From NCBI GenBank assembly GCA_948470475.1, contig OX419341.1:4451853-4515852 (forward strand): a stretch of DNA of 64,000 nucleotides, written 5' to 3'. How positions within the stretch are numbered: the first letter of the stretch is position 1; every line of letters starts with the position of its first letter. The stretch comes from Galaxea fascicularis (Eukaryota > Cnidaria > Anthozoa > Scleractinia > Euphylliidae). The position numbers were made by a program, and so were the translations under genes. Positions 21,657-33,579 of the stretch are shown piece after piece. The notes under the pieces are model-generated. The model was not told where the DNA came from, did no database searches, and saw only the letters and a list, made by a program, of their open reading frames with translations.

Positions 21657-21968
21657 TAACATAAACGATGCAAGGCAATGCAAACGCGGAAGCGTGAGCC
21701 AACTAGGGGGGTCCGGGAGCATGTTCCCCCGGGAAAATTTGAAATTTAAGTCTTCTGAAATAGCCAGAAATGCATCAAGAAATGGATCATTTTTCATCTG
21801 TTCAGGAACAAACGTTATGACAAACTGCCTCATCCCGCCGTGTTTGTACAAGAAGACCCTAAAAAAAACTAAATTGGATCGAAATGGACAAATAAGAAAA
21901 AGGCATCGTATCCTGAAAGGTCCGTATATTTGACAAAAAATAATGTATTGTAGTTTTTTTGTTGTTAA

Positions 21969-22388
21969 AGGGAACCTCCACTTCTACCAAAGAATAGCTT
22001 TAAACCGCAGGATATAGTATTTGCAACAACTTTAGTTTTCTTTTTTTTCCAGAAGGGTATCTATGGTGGAGAAAAACGACTTTCAGAATCGCGTATTTTT
22101 GTTTTCAAATTTTCCTGGGTGCCGCCATCTTGAATAATTGTGACGTGTTTTGGTTGCTCTATTGTTCTGACACAAAGAGCTTTTGTCTAATAACAAAAGG
22201 ACAACCATTTTACGTCACAATTATTCAAGATGGCGGCGCCCGGGAACTTTCAAAACAAAAATAAACGATTCTATAATTCATGTATTTAAGGTAAACGGGC
22301 TTTGTTAGTTAAAACTTCAAACAAATTTGATTCTAAAAATTATTTCGTGTGATTTTAAGTGAACTTTTTGTCAGAGTGGAGGTTCCCT
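21969..22388. mobile_element. MITE with TTAA target duplication
   Basis: Inverted ends AGGGAACCTCCACT and AGTGGAGGTTCCCT, flanked by TTAA on both sides (21965-21968 and 22389-22392). TTAA is the piggyBac target, but piggyBac ends usually start CCC, so the superfamily is uncertain. The interior has a second inverted pair around GCCGCCATCTTGAATAATTG. Confidence 0.75.
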
Positions 22389-23218
22389 TTAAAGACGCAC
22401 CTGGTTTACTTAAGTAAAAAGAAAAAGTGATCTAATCCACCAAAAAAAGCCACCCCCTGCGCGGTCGCTGTGGTTCCCACAGTTTGTGAGTGTCCCCAAT
22501 AAGGATACTCTGTATTTACCTCACTGACGATGCCCTCGCAAAATCGTAAAAGAATTTCGTCCCTAGTTTTCCTGAATGATGCGATTTTCACGTAATTCAA
22601 GGTGCTTGAGAAGGCTTCTAAGTCAAGATTCCCGCGAAAAGAACGGCGTTCTCGCCCCAGACCTTTATGTGCCGCAACGTCCTACAAGAAGACGCCATCT
22701 TCAAATCTTAGGGTTTCTAATATATTGCAAGCAACGTTGATTGTGTCTGAGTAATATTAATGAGCAGTACTAATATTAATGAGCAATACACTGCAGAGAG
22801 CCCTGAAGGGGTAAAATGGGAACTGGAATTTGCTTGTTTTTATACTGAGAAAATGAGAATTTGGGTCACTGGAACTGGGAGCAAAAGTAAAAAAGATGGG
22901 AATGGGAAACACGTCTGCTATAATAGAGACAGGAATAGCTGGACATTTTCTGAGTTCAGTAGCTGAAAAAAAAAGGTATGGAAGGAGTCTTGATCGAGAA
23001 AAAGTCTAAAACAAACCAGAGAACTGGACTCAGTGCAACATACCATGCAGACTTTCACATACTTTCATATACTCTTCTCAAATTCATTAATAATTCATCA
23101 AGTTAAAACAACGGAAATCACAACAGTGAAGGGGGTTTGGATACCCGGTCTTAATGAGCATAAATTTTGACGATTTTACTTCTCCGTTAATTCCTTAGTT
23201 TTCGTTTCAATTGAGAAG
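22389..23218. other. no gene seen
   Basis: AT-rich sequence with short GAACTGG(G/A)-type and ATTAATGAGCA direct repeats near 22750-22920. No coding evidence. Confidence 0.4.
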
Positions 23219-23366
23219 ATATATCAAACACTCAAGACAGTGTTTCATCGGCCATCCAAACACCTCAAATTTCGCCAAAAATACTCCGCTGCGCGTCGTA
23301 TTTTCAACTCTCTTCTCGGTGTTTGGATATCCCGATGAAACACTGTCTCTCGTGTTTGATATATTA
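23219..23366. mobile_element. short foldback MITE
   Basis: ATATATCAAACACTCAAGAC, AGTGTTTCATCGG and CCAAACACC are answered in inverted order by GGTGTTTGGATAT, CCGATGAAACACTG and CGTGTTTGATATAT. Confidence 0.75.
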
Positions 23367-23413
23367 CTTACATTCTTCACTTTCACGGGAACATAAGAAC
23401 CTGCAATTGACCT

Positions 23414-23428
<15 letters not shown>

Positions 23429-23450
<22 letters not shown>

Positions 23451-23500
23451 AAGCATCACACCGGTGTCGCGAGGTCACGGGTTCAAACCCTTAAAAGTCC
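23429..23500 (+). repeat. tRNA-derived SINE head (tRNA-Thr-like, degenerate)
   Basis: GGCTTCATAGCTCAGTTGG (A box) and GGGTTCAAACCC (B box) at normal tRNA spacing, with GGT at the anticodon position. The acceptor and anticodon stems do not pair fully, and position 33 is C rather than the invariant U, so this is not a working tRNA. It is followed by CCTGAATTTTTTTCAGGC and a longer conserved body to about 23600, as expected of a SINE. The twin copy is at 42337-42409. Confidence 0.7.
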
Positions 23501-23994
23501 TGAATTTTTTTCAGGCTTCTTTACGCAATTGCATATAATTGCGTGCTTAACTGCGAGGATCAGTCTTCATTTGATTTCATTTCTGCAGTTCATATGATTC
23601 ATTTCATATACTCATCACTCACAGTTTACTTTTTATTGTTCCTATCGAAAGGGCGGCATCATTAATTTTAAACATTTTCAAGTATTTTTAGTTCAAGTGC
23701 TATTTCTATAGTAACTCGTTTGCTAAGCTATTGTAACAGTGAAGTATTAGCTATCATTGTGTTTATTTATTCTGACTAGTTTTCCAGAAGGCGAATTCCG
23801 TGTACAGCTATACCATCTACGCAGTTCTGTGGCTTTTTGGTCAGCAGGTGGTCCCCTACCTGCTGATCAAATACTTAGAGAACTCCGGGCAGTTCGAGAT
23901 TGCCCTCAACGTCAATCAGACGTCGATAACACTATCAGAATGAGAACCTTCCATCACTTAAGTATAGCCTGCTTAAGTTTTCATTCCGAATTCT

Positions 23995-26900
23995 CTAAAA
24001 CGAGACTGACCGTCGCCATTGTGGTTGTGGCTTCCCCTCTTGTGTTCGTGCGGTCTGCCAGAAAGTTTCCTCTCTGTTTATGGCATTTGCTTCTTCATTT
24101 GCCTGTAATCTATCCACATCTATGTCAACGGACTGTATCTGGTCACAGTCACTCATCTTCGTGCCATAATTTCCTTCTAAGATCATTTCGTGCTCAACAA
24201 TTCCATGTTCAACTTTGTCAGCACCCAACAACTCGTCTTCGATGCTCACGCGGAGCCCACAAATCTTGTCAACCAGTAGTAGCTCTAGAAATGTAATAAT
24301 TGCTGCCCATGCGGCAACAGCAACCACTGTGAGCATTTGTACTCCCAGAAAGTGCCAAGGACCCCCCTTGAAGATCCCATATTTGTCGGAGAATCTTTTT
24401 TCAAGATCTCTCTCAGCAAAGAAGGAAACACTCAGTAGGCCCCAGATTCCTGCAAAGCAGTGGGTTGGGACACAACCAACAGGATCATCGATTCGCAGCC
24501 AGTTGAGAAGAGCACATCCTGGGCATGCCAGAAGAGCGCCTACTGCGCCAATAAGGAGGGCTTCCCAAGGGCGTGCAACAGGGCCGATGGCTGTGGAGCA
24601 GAAGCAAACACAGAGCATAACATTCTTACTCTCACGCCTTTGCCGGTGTTGTTTCTTTGTAAAGAGATCATTTCGTCATATCTCGCGGCTACGGCGTGAA
24701 TACTAGTCTATGTATACACATGTAGCCATGAAACCTGACTGGACCTGTCAAAATGTGCTTGTACTGTGACTCTACTTACACAATCCCTGTTTTTTTTAAA
24801 GCAATAAAGGTTGTAGTCGGCGTTAATCCTTGAGGCCCTATTAAGGGTTATCGGGATACGGGATATTTAGATAGAACATTACAGGGATACGGGAATTCTT
24901 GGGAAGATTAACGGGATACGGGATATTTAAAAAGAAATTCTGGGATATCGAACATCAAAGTTGTCACTTTTCAACAGAATAAAATGGTTTAAAATGGGTC
25001 AATTGATCAATTATGAAGGCGCAAAAAGTGAAAAAACATACTTGCCGATGCGATTATTTGCAGAATTGTATTTTGTATCAAACATTGACAATACCTGCCA
25101 ATATCGGCCCATCCAGATAGTTTGTCTAGTTCCTAAACATATTACGCGCACTGACGTCATCAGTAGTGTCTTGCATTATACGGGACATTCGGGACAAAAC
25201 TTAATGTCATATGGGATACTCGGACCGCCCGCCCTCCGAATGGGGCCTCATCCTTACATAAATTCCCTGAACTATACTTGGTATACTAATCAGATGAATA
25301 ATTCTGCGTCTTGTATGGTCTTAAATCCAAGATGAACCGAGGCAGTCATAATTCAAAGCTTGTACCGTCTGTAGAGGTGATTTCGTTATTAGCGTGCATG
25401 TATCACCTTGGGTTAATTTACCTGTTATGCTGACCAACCCTGCCAGAATGCCAGTCACAAAGATTGGAACGTTCAGCTTGTTTTTAAAGAAAATGTAACT
25501 AGAAAGATGGAGAGAAAATCACAGAAAGAAATCATGCCTTTTGCAAATTACCACATTTAGTTTGTAAATAAAGGACATTAATTTGGATCTCTGGTTAACT
25601 TGGTTGTTAATAATTATGCAAATAGTGGAAAATAAGAAAAAAGAAAAAAAATAGAAAAAAATATGTATATACCAGTCTTATCAATTCCTTGAAAAAAACA
25701 TGTGGAATTCTTAGAATGTTCACTTTAGTGATAAGCCATTCCACTTCCTTCAGAATAGCGTGTTAATTCATAGCCACCAAAGGAAAGAAAACCGCACTTA
25801 GTTATACTCAATTCATTCCTTCACAAGTGTATTTCTTTGAATGCAAAAAATAGGGACTTTAGGTCTAGTGACATTGGTCCTAAATTTTACACCGCAAAAT
25901 CAGCTTTTCTTTTCTTGTTTTTCTTGTTTGTTTTTTGAACGGACGATACATCACCCTTTATTATTATGTCGTTTGGCGGAGACCACTGAAACTCACCTGT
26001 ATACCATTCCCAGAATTCCTCCACCTATGGAGCCATGGATGGTTACGACAGCTGCCCTGTATGAAGGTGACGAAGTTGAGAGCACATGAAACAAATTCAA
26101 ATTTTATGATTTATAGTGAGGGCGAAGTGGTCACCATGTGTCTGAGTGTCATTTGCTTGCTTAAAGTGTACATGAAAAGAAATTTTACCACCACTTTTTT
26201 TCTATGGAATCTGAAAATTAATGATATAAGAAATATTTTAACGGAAAAATAAAGGATCTGGCTCCGCGGGAACCAGTGGATAAGCTTCGTTTACAAGGGG
26301 AAAGAAGTTAAAAATAAAATAGGGAGCATGTAAACCAGTCGAAAATGTGAAAAAAGAGGTGGTGTTGATTGACAAATAATCGAGACGTATTTGTTTAAGT
26401 GATACTAATACTAGAGTGTTAGAAGGTGTTTTGAAATACTTGTCAATGAGAGTGACACAAATTTGGCGCGTGGATGAATTTAGAAGGTTGCATCCCAATT
26501 GCCCGCGCCGCCATGTTGGATGATATGCAAATTGCGATCCATCTTAAATTGCGATCAGACTCAAACTGCGTGATTACTGAATAAGGAGAAATAGATGTCG
26601 TGCGTCCTAGCTACACTCATCCCACTTACAATTAGTGCAGATCAGCATCAACATTGAGGAGAGGGATCTCTAAAACAAAACAGGTTGACGGGGGATTAAA
26701 AATTCAACAGACACCGCAGACCATTTTTTTTTTTCTTTTGATCTAACGAAGGGGTGTAGTGGTCGTGAATGACCTTTATCAACAACAAGAACCATGTGGA
26801 GTAATCACAAGAAATAATACACTGTTGTACCTTGAAGCTAGTTTCCATTTTGTGCCGCTTATACCAAACGTACTTCCGCAGCTAAAGCCCAACCAGCCCC

Positions 26901-27594
26901 ACCACAACATGAAGGTTCCCAGGACAACATTTGTCGGCGAGGCCATTTGGTTCGGTTGTTCGTTTGCATCAAAGCGTCCTGTCCGTGGCTTCAGCATTAA
27001 CGTGGCCACTAAGCCACTAACACCTCCCACGAGATGCACTGACCCACAGCCGGCGATATCCACTGCACCCATCTGATGAAGCCATCCACTGTCACTCCAG
27101 ATCCAATGTGCAGGAAAACTGTATGTCAGCGTGTTGAGGAAAGAGTACATTGTGTACGCTTTTAAACTTGTTCTTTCAGCCATCGCTCCAGAAACAATGG
27201 TAGTGGCAGTTGTCGAAAACGACAGGTGGAAAAAGTACCTTGAAAACAGGTGTCCCATTTCGTTTTCATCTGTATCCGTTAAGAAGTATCCAAGCCCACA
27301 GAATGCGTTTCCACGACCGCTTATGCCAAAGCTGAAAGCGAACCCAAACAGCCAGTAGGACAATCCTCCATACATCACATCAACCACGTTCTTGACCATG
27401 ATGTTTACTTCGTTTTTCCTGGAGACCATGCCAGATTCCAAGAGACCGAATCCCGACTGCATGGTGAAGATGATAAACGCGCTCGTGAGAATCCACGTGT
27501 CATCATCGACATCATCTGAATGGATTCCATCTCTATGTGTATTTGTTGATGGTGTTGTGACCGCCATCGTTGAGTTTGATGTCCAACTTGGCAT
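23995..27594 (-). CDS. ammonium transporter, Amt family (copy 1)
   Basis: Multi-pass membrane channel for ammonium/ammonia. Four minus-strand exons with GT/AG sites join in frame to 498 codons: 26831-27594, 25997-26056, 25422-25498 and 23995-24590. Key features are WILTSAFIIFTMQSGFGLLE (first helix), STTATTIVSGAMAER, the pore motif VDIAGCGSVHLVGG (Asp179, His187), GWLGFSCGSTFG, TIHGSIGGGILG, VPIFVTGILAGLVSI, GALLACPGC, and DPVGCVPTHCFAGIWGL (second pore His344). The twin pore histidines and the conserved Asp are intact, so it looks functional. The C-terminal tail is long and acidic. A MITE lies in the last intron. The start could be Met1 or Met10; the twin copy lacks Met1. It is one of three tandem genes in this window. 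Confidence 0.94.
24831..25250. mobile_element. MITE in last intron of ammonium transporter 1
   Basis: Ends TGAGGCCCTATT and AATGGGGCCTCA, flanked by TCCT on both sides (24827-24830, 25251-25254). The interior is rich in GGGATACGGGATATTT motifs. The same family occurs in the same intron of copy 2 (43742-45711) and, reversed, of copy 3 (61588-62174). Confidence 0.75.
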
Positions 27595-27694
27595 GCTTGT
27601 TTAATCAGTTGTTCCTGCTGCAACAGAATTTAAAATGCTTCAGATGGCTCTGAAAAGCGTACGAATCATAATCTTGTAAATAAGTCATTTAATA

Positions 27695-28022
27695 GACCTT
27701 TTTACCGATACGGCAGCCATCTTGAATTCTATTGTTTTGACTGAGAAATTATGGGCTGCCGAGGGGGCAATCGCTGGAAAATTTATCGTATACACAGCTT
27801 TCAGGATAAATTTTTACTGCTTGTCTCTCATATTCCAAAACAAATATTACAAGCGTTACATCTTTCTGTCACGGTATTTGGCAGTGGTTTGTATGGTTAG
27901 CGAAAAATTATTGTTAAAAGTTATCACGCCACAGTATTCTTTATAATTAATTCTCATCTGCCCCCCGGGTATCCCATAATTTCCTCGGAATTCAAGATGG
28001 CCGCCGTATCGGTAAAAAGGTC
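27695..28022. mobile_element. MITE with TA target duplication, upstream of ammonium transporter 1
   Basis: Ends GACCTTTTTACCGATACGGC and GCCGTATCGGTAAAAAGGTC are perfect inverted repeats flanked by TA. The interior continues the inversion with CCATCTTGAATTC / GAATTCAAGATGG. It lies about 100 bp upstream of the ammonium transporter 1 start and is missing at the matching place in copy B. Confidence 0.8.
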
Positions 28023-28411
28023 TATACGGTATTGAAGACAAAATGGTATAAAACCAGTATTTTAACTTTACCTTTCAATTTTCAAGTGTGATTTTGAAGT
28101 CTATAATGGTGAAGAAAAATGTGGAATACTGTATTTTCTTTGCCGTCTTTGTCAAAGTTTATTATTTATTATTAATTAGACTGAACAAGAGAGATCGTTT
28201 AAGAAACAAATGGTTCTAAATTTCGGCAAAAAGGAGCAACTCAGAGCGACTTGCAGCTCCATAGTACTTTCAGTGCTATACAACCCATGAAAGTCGATCG
28301 AAGAGATAAAACAGATCATTTAAGCTGTAAGAAACTGTAAACCGCACTTGCAGAGCGATTGTTTTTGCTCATTAAAGGTATTGCCGTCGACACACTCAAC
28401 TAAGATAGGAG

Positions 28412-29866
28412 AAGAATCAAAAGCTCCTATGAGCCAGCTCATGGATGAGGAACATAACAATACTTTGAATTTACAACAACTTTATTTTCTAAAAAGATAT
28501 GTGCAAGAAACCTCTACATTCGTTTGTGTTTTGTGGAAGCACATCCTTTTCAGACACACCTCTTGGTAAAAGAACCGTTTACGCGCTAATATTTTCCGTA
28601 AAATTACGCAGTTGATTGACAGGCGCCAGAAGTATTACATTAGACGAAATTGACAGACGTAATTTGAACCGACGATGGAAAACAAATATGCAAATTTGTA
28701 CACGGACCATAAAAATAATATTCAAATGTTATCGCTTTGTTAAGAAGTGTAACAGGCAAGTTAAAGTTTCTTACTGGTCGACGGCTCATTTCAAGTTAGT
28801 TTTATAAACGTTTTTGGTCGTAATAAAATTTCCGACTATTCTGAACGCGAGATACCATCATAATATTTTGTGAAAGTCCTGAGGGAAATTAGTCACGCTT
28901 TACAGTCACAATGTTTTTGAGCGATTCGGGGTCCGGCACAAAACTTTTGCTTTGTAAGGTGAGATATTCAACTCCATCTATTTATGCTTTGTGCTACAAT
29001 TAACTTCACTTTCCAAATATTTTGTTGTTCGAACAGATTAGCTGTTATAGCTGCTTGTCAGACCAAATTATATCCTCACAGAGAAAAATATTTGCATGCT
29101 TGTGGTCCTTGTGTTTTTGTCAAATGTTGACAAAGTGTCATACTGATCGTTTAAACCAAGGGATATAGCCTTTCTAAACAAGATCATATTCGCAATCGAG
29201 CGTTCGCCATGAAAAGAGCGTCTTCAAAAACACTTCATTACGTACCTGCTTAAATCGATCATATGTTGCTCATAAATCAAATGCGTTTGCTTGCCAGAAT
29301 TCGGTTTTTTGGCTAGAAAGTCTTTCTCCTGTTTCCTTTTTTTGCCGATTTTCTTCATTCCTCCTTCTTCCATCATATTGTGGCAAAAAAATCTCGATTA
29401 CTTCTGTCCCAGGTACCGCACAGTGATAAGCTTTATAGTTGCTTTTGCGATATCTCGAAGTTCATTTTCGCTGCTCTGAAGATTTCAAAGTTCAATTCTC
29501 GCAACTTGTGTTCTTCATCTTATTAACTTTATCTGATCACTGATCCTTAAACAAAATAGACCTTTGTTGAGTTGGAAAATCGAAACCAAAACTCGACACC
29601 ATGAACATTAAACACGTAAACAATATCTGCAGAGCAAAATTCTCCGCCTCTGTACTACACCCTGAAATTTGCAAACGTTGGACCAAGAAGATTATGGAGA
29701 CAAAAGCAATACTTACCAGGGGAGGGACCAGGGGAAAGTTTAATGAATAAATTAATCAGAATCGAGTGAGTGAGTGAACGAATGAGTGATCCCCTGAGTG
29801 AGTGAGCGAAATTCAGACCTACAACAAAACCTCATGGCATGACTACGTCATCCATGAGCTAAAAAG
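28412..29866. other. 1.45-kb segment present in copy A only
   Basis: In copy B the bases matching 28390-28411 and 29867 onward are nearly joined (near 50868). The segment has AGCTCATGGATGA near its left end and TCATCCATGAGCT near its right end, an inverted pair that suggests a transposon. It holds GAGT-rich simple repeats near 29765-29810 and no convincing gene. Confidence 0.5.
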
Positions 29867-29867
29867 T

Positions 29868-31400
29868 GGGAACCAGCCACTGAGAACGTTTGGCAGGAAA
29901 ATCAACACAAGCGGTTCATGCCGAATGTTTTCAACAGTGCTTTGAACAATTATATAGACATTATAAATCAGTCGAAGACGCAGATAAACAAAATTTTGAT
30001 GGGAAAGGAAGATTGTCGGCCACATTTCATGTGTTTTCTGGAGACTTCAAGACGTGTGAAAATTGGTTGAAAATTTGAGTTCTTGTTCTGACTCTTGACT
30101 TGAGCTGCACGAAAAAGGCAAAAATGGTTTGGGTTGACGAAATGATTTGCGTATATAATTAACAAACTTTTAAATGTTGGAAACCCCGGTTTATGAAAAC
30201 TCAGTTAAATGACTTGCGAGATGTGAAATATCACTGTTCAGTTATAACTATCAATACTTTTTGTATGAATTAATACTCTGTAAGGAATCGTGTACCGCCC
30301 TCACCTTTTTGGTTCCCTTCTGGCAAACTTCAATATGAATTAAATGCGTACGATCTGTGAAACTTCCCGTGTATATTCGAAATTTGCTACTCCGTCCGGG
30401 TAACTTAGTGGCGTTTGCCGTGCCGCTGTTTGCTGGGCTTTACTAACCAAACCACTCCGAGCGAATTAAATAAACGTGATCTGTTCAGACTTTAGATCTG
30501 ACTTAAGTTGGTCGGTTTAATGGTTTACGCTTATGAAACTATAATTGTGTAAGAGGAAAAAACTGTATTCTTCCGGCGTCCAGTTGATTCCAGCTGATTC
30601 CAGCTGATGATCGTATCAATTAGATCATCAAATTGAGGAATGAAGAAACATCCGCAATATGGTGTTAATTTTATGACGGAAATGTCGTTTTTTAATAGCT
30701 ACATCACATACGACCGTAGTAAAGGGCACCAATAAGAGGGAGGCTAAGCGATCATTGTATCCCGACATTTTACAGTTCAGAGTCGCTTAATATAAAGTTC
30801 CTTTTATATAGACATTAGTGAGGTGCGGGGTTTTAATTGTTAATTTTGCAGTATGAAACTAAAATTTGTTGAACACAGTATTTTCAAGAGTAGCGCTCAC
30901 GGTCCAATAGGTCGCCGGGGTGTGTGTAACAACTCTAACAAGGCCTGTTTAAAGAGAAAGGGTCGCTTACAGAAAGGAGGGTGCTAAATCGAATCATCAC
31001 GGTCAGTACATAAACATTGGCATTTGATACGGGAACTACGTTGACAGATACACAAGAAAGTTCAGCAAACGAAAATTTCTTTAAATGTTTTTTGTGGCTA
31101 ATGTTGTAGATTATTTTTGATATTAACTATGACTATGACTGAACAAAGTTACAGTTCGATTAAAGCGGAAAAAGTCAACAAGCGTCTCCCCCACTCTTCG
31201 ATGACGCGCCCTTCTTTGAATAACAGCCCTCCCTTTGTGCCAAACTTTGAAAGTATACACCCTGGCGCTTATTCGAGGAAATCCCATTTCTAAAGAATCA
31301 AATTCCATTTTTCAAATTCAAACTACTCGTCGTTTGTTTGGGGCTCTTACGTCGAGGTCCTTCAAAGGTCCGTTATAAAGGTTTTAACTTTTTACATTAG
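29868..31400. repeat. duplicated non-coding block
   Basis: The left part (29868-30720) matches 50868-51660. The right part (30420-31380) matches 34770-36560 in copy A and 51415-52060 in copy B. It contains the end of a repeat whose motif is GAAAGGGTCGCTTACAGAAA and GCTAAATCGAATCATCACGG. Frames inside are repeat-derived. Confidence 0.7.
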
Positions 31401-31449
31401 CGCACGATTTATTTAACAAAGATCGATACCATTAACGGGTCTTTGAACG

Positions 31450-32172
31450 TTTGTCTTTTCTCGATTTGAATGTCTATAGGGCGCACCGGGGAAATTTAGA
31501 GACAACTGTTTATCGCAAACCCACGCATACCGACAAATATCTCGCATTTGACTCCCACCACCCCATCTGCCACAAAAAAAATCCGTAACCAGAACTTTGC
31601 TCACGCACGAGGGCTGATTGTTTGCCATCTTCATGTGATTCTAGGGCCAAAGAGCGAAAATATGTTTTTGACGTCCTAAAGGTCAATGACTACCCAAACA
31701 CTTTCCTTCGTAACTGCTTAAAACCAGTTACTCCTTCTCCGGGGACGAGGTTTCTGCTACAGGTTTTGCCGTCATCCCGTACATCCGCGGTGTTCCAGAA
31801 CCCATCAAGAGAGTTTTGTCTAGCCACAATGTTAAAGTTGCACAAAAACCTTTTCAGACGTTGAGTCATATTTTTGCCAAACCTAAGAATCCTGTGTTGA
31901 AAGAACAACGAACTGACGCTGTTTATTCTATTCCATGCAATGACTGTGATCATGAGTACATCGGACAGACCAAGCGTCAGCTTGGCACGCGTTTAAAAGA
32001 GCATCAAAAAGCAGTTTTTCTTTGCAAAAAGGAAAATTCCGCTTTGTCGGAACATGCTTGCCAAACCAACCATACCATAGCGTGGGATAATTCCAAAATT
32101 ATCACCACTAACCGGCGGTACCATCAACGGCTTTGTTTGGAAGCTTGGCACATCAACTCCGCTCACGAGTGA
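31450..32172 (+). pseudogene. Penelope-like retroelement remnant (RT end plus GIY-YIG endonuclease)
   Basis: A broken frame first encodes the C-terminal part of a Penelope-type reverse transcriptase (TTVYRKPTHTDKYLAFDSHH), then passes through stops and frameshifts. From 31816 a 118-codon open frame covers the GIY-YIG-type endonuclease domain: VYSIPCNDCDHEYIGQTKRQ, LGTRLKEHQKA, SALSEHACQTNHTI, WHINSAHE. The Arg and Glu that follow the GIY-YIG pair are visible in RLKEH. Reverse transcriptase plus a C-terminal GIY-YIG domain identifies Penelope-like elements. The copy is dead. It is absent at the matching place in copy B. Confidence 0.88.
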
Positions 32173-32260
32173 TGACGATGACGATAGCGGCAATGATGAT
32201 GATGATGATGACCACAAATTCCACTCGCCCTACGGGCTCGTGCAATTTGGTGATCTTTGA

Positions 32261-32308
<48 letters not shown>

Positions 32309-32780
32309 GTGATTACCTATACAAATTCCATGCCTGGAATCGTCTTCGTTTTTGAGATACGTGGGAAATTATGGCACCCGAAATAGTCCCGAAAAGTTTC
32401 GGGGGTTTGGAGAAACGGGTCCCAGGATCAAAAACACCAACGATATTGTTATTTGCTTGTTCCAGATTTCTCATTTAATATGCACATTTATGTTCTGTTA
32501 AATTGGTTCATGACTGTTTTGTCTCACCTTATTTGTGGCTGCCTGCGTGGCGACAGCATTGCTGTTAGGATACGAGAAAAATTCACCGTACTATATTTCA
32601 GTTTCTCAGTGAATAAACATTCTTTTTTGTTTCATCAGTATAACGAATCATGAATTGGGTTCATCACGATCATGATCATCATCGTTATCAGATCTTCATC
32701 ATTATCATCATCATCATCATCATCATCATTGCCGCTATCGTCATCGTCATCATCACTTGTTTTTGTATTATCTCTCTTTA
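32173..32780. repeat. inverted simple-repeat arms downstream of the Penelope remnant
   Basis: GATGACGATGACGATAGCGG plus CAATGATGATGATG (32171-32209) is repeated in inverted orientation as CATCATTGCCGCTATCGTCA (32720-32755) behind an (ATC)n run. Between them, CTCGTGCAATTTGG and CCAAATTGCACGAG form a further 14-bp inverted pair (32238-32299). The (ATC)n arm recurs at 54395-54460. Confidence 0.7.
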
Positions 32781-33579
32781 TTTATTTATTTATGAAAGTG
32801 GATGGTCTATCGCCCCCTCACGTTCTCGATGGGTCGTAAACTTTATGAAGACGTACGCCTAACCGCTGCCGGCCATTTCGACAGCGCTGCTCATCAGATT
32901 TGATTACAACAACTTATAGCCGAGTCGCTACGACGTCACCCAATCATCCAACCTTGAAACTGTACAACCATATGGTCATGAAGATGATGAAATGAAAAAC
33001 ACATTTAATCCAAACACTACAAATAACTAACGAAAGATATGCCATATACTGAAAAGAAACAACTTACTTTTGCGACCTGTGCTCGTTTTTTCAATTCTCT
33101 GCTTTGTGATCTTTATAGTCTCCTCATGCAACGCTCAAGAGCCAATATTTATTATTCACAAGTCCATTATTTGCTTCTTATTCAACGGTTACGCTCGTGT
33201 AGATGCTCTATCGTGCATGATTATTTATTTTTAAGTTGACGGTAATTTATGTATGACAGTAATGGCTGATTTCAAAATGTGAAAACTTTTGACTTAATTT
33301 GCGTGATCTGAGAAACTAAACTTTTGTCTGGTAAAGCGCTACATAAAATCTCTACAACGGTGAACATCCTCGTGCAAACGTTCGCAATAGTTTTCGCCTT
33401 CAACCTTATCAAGATTTAGCTGGGCCAACATCTTGGGTGTATTTGAACTCTTACGGAACCCAGCACAGTGTTTAACTGGAACGCATCTTCTCAGTCCAAA
33501 TTTCATGGCAATGCATGGTACTTTCAATACCCTTTTCTGGGTATGACTCGGAAGAAAGTAAAAACACTGCGGCATAGCT

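Noticed and set aside
23429..23500. Functional tRNA-Thr gene (also 42337-42409)
   Set aside because: The stems mismatch, position 33 is not U, and a longer repeat body follows; better read as a SINE.
24215..24706. Long plus-strand frame opposite ammonium transporter exon 4 (also 43124-43618)
   Set aside because: Antisense shadow of a well-supported exon.
32650..32862. Poly-Ile reading frame (and 54370-54576)
   Set aside because: Produced by the (ATC)n repeat.
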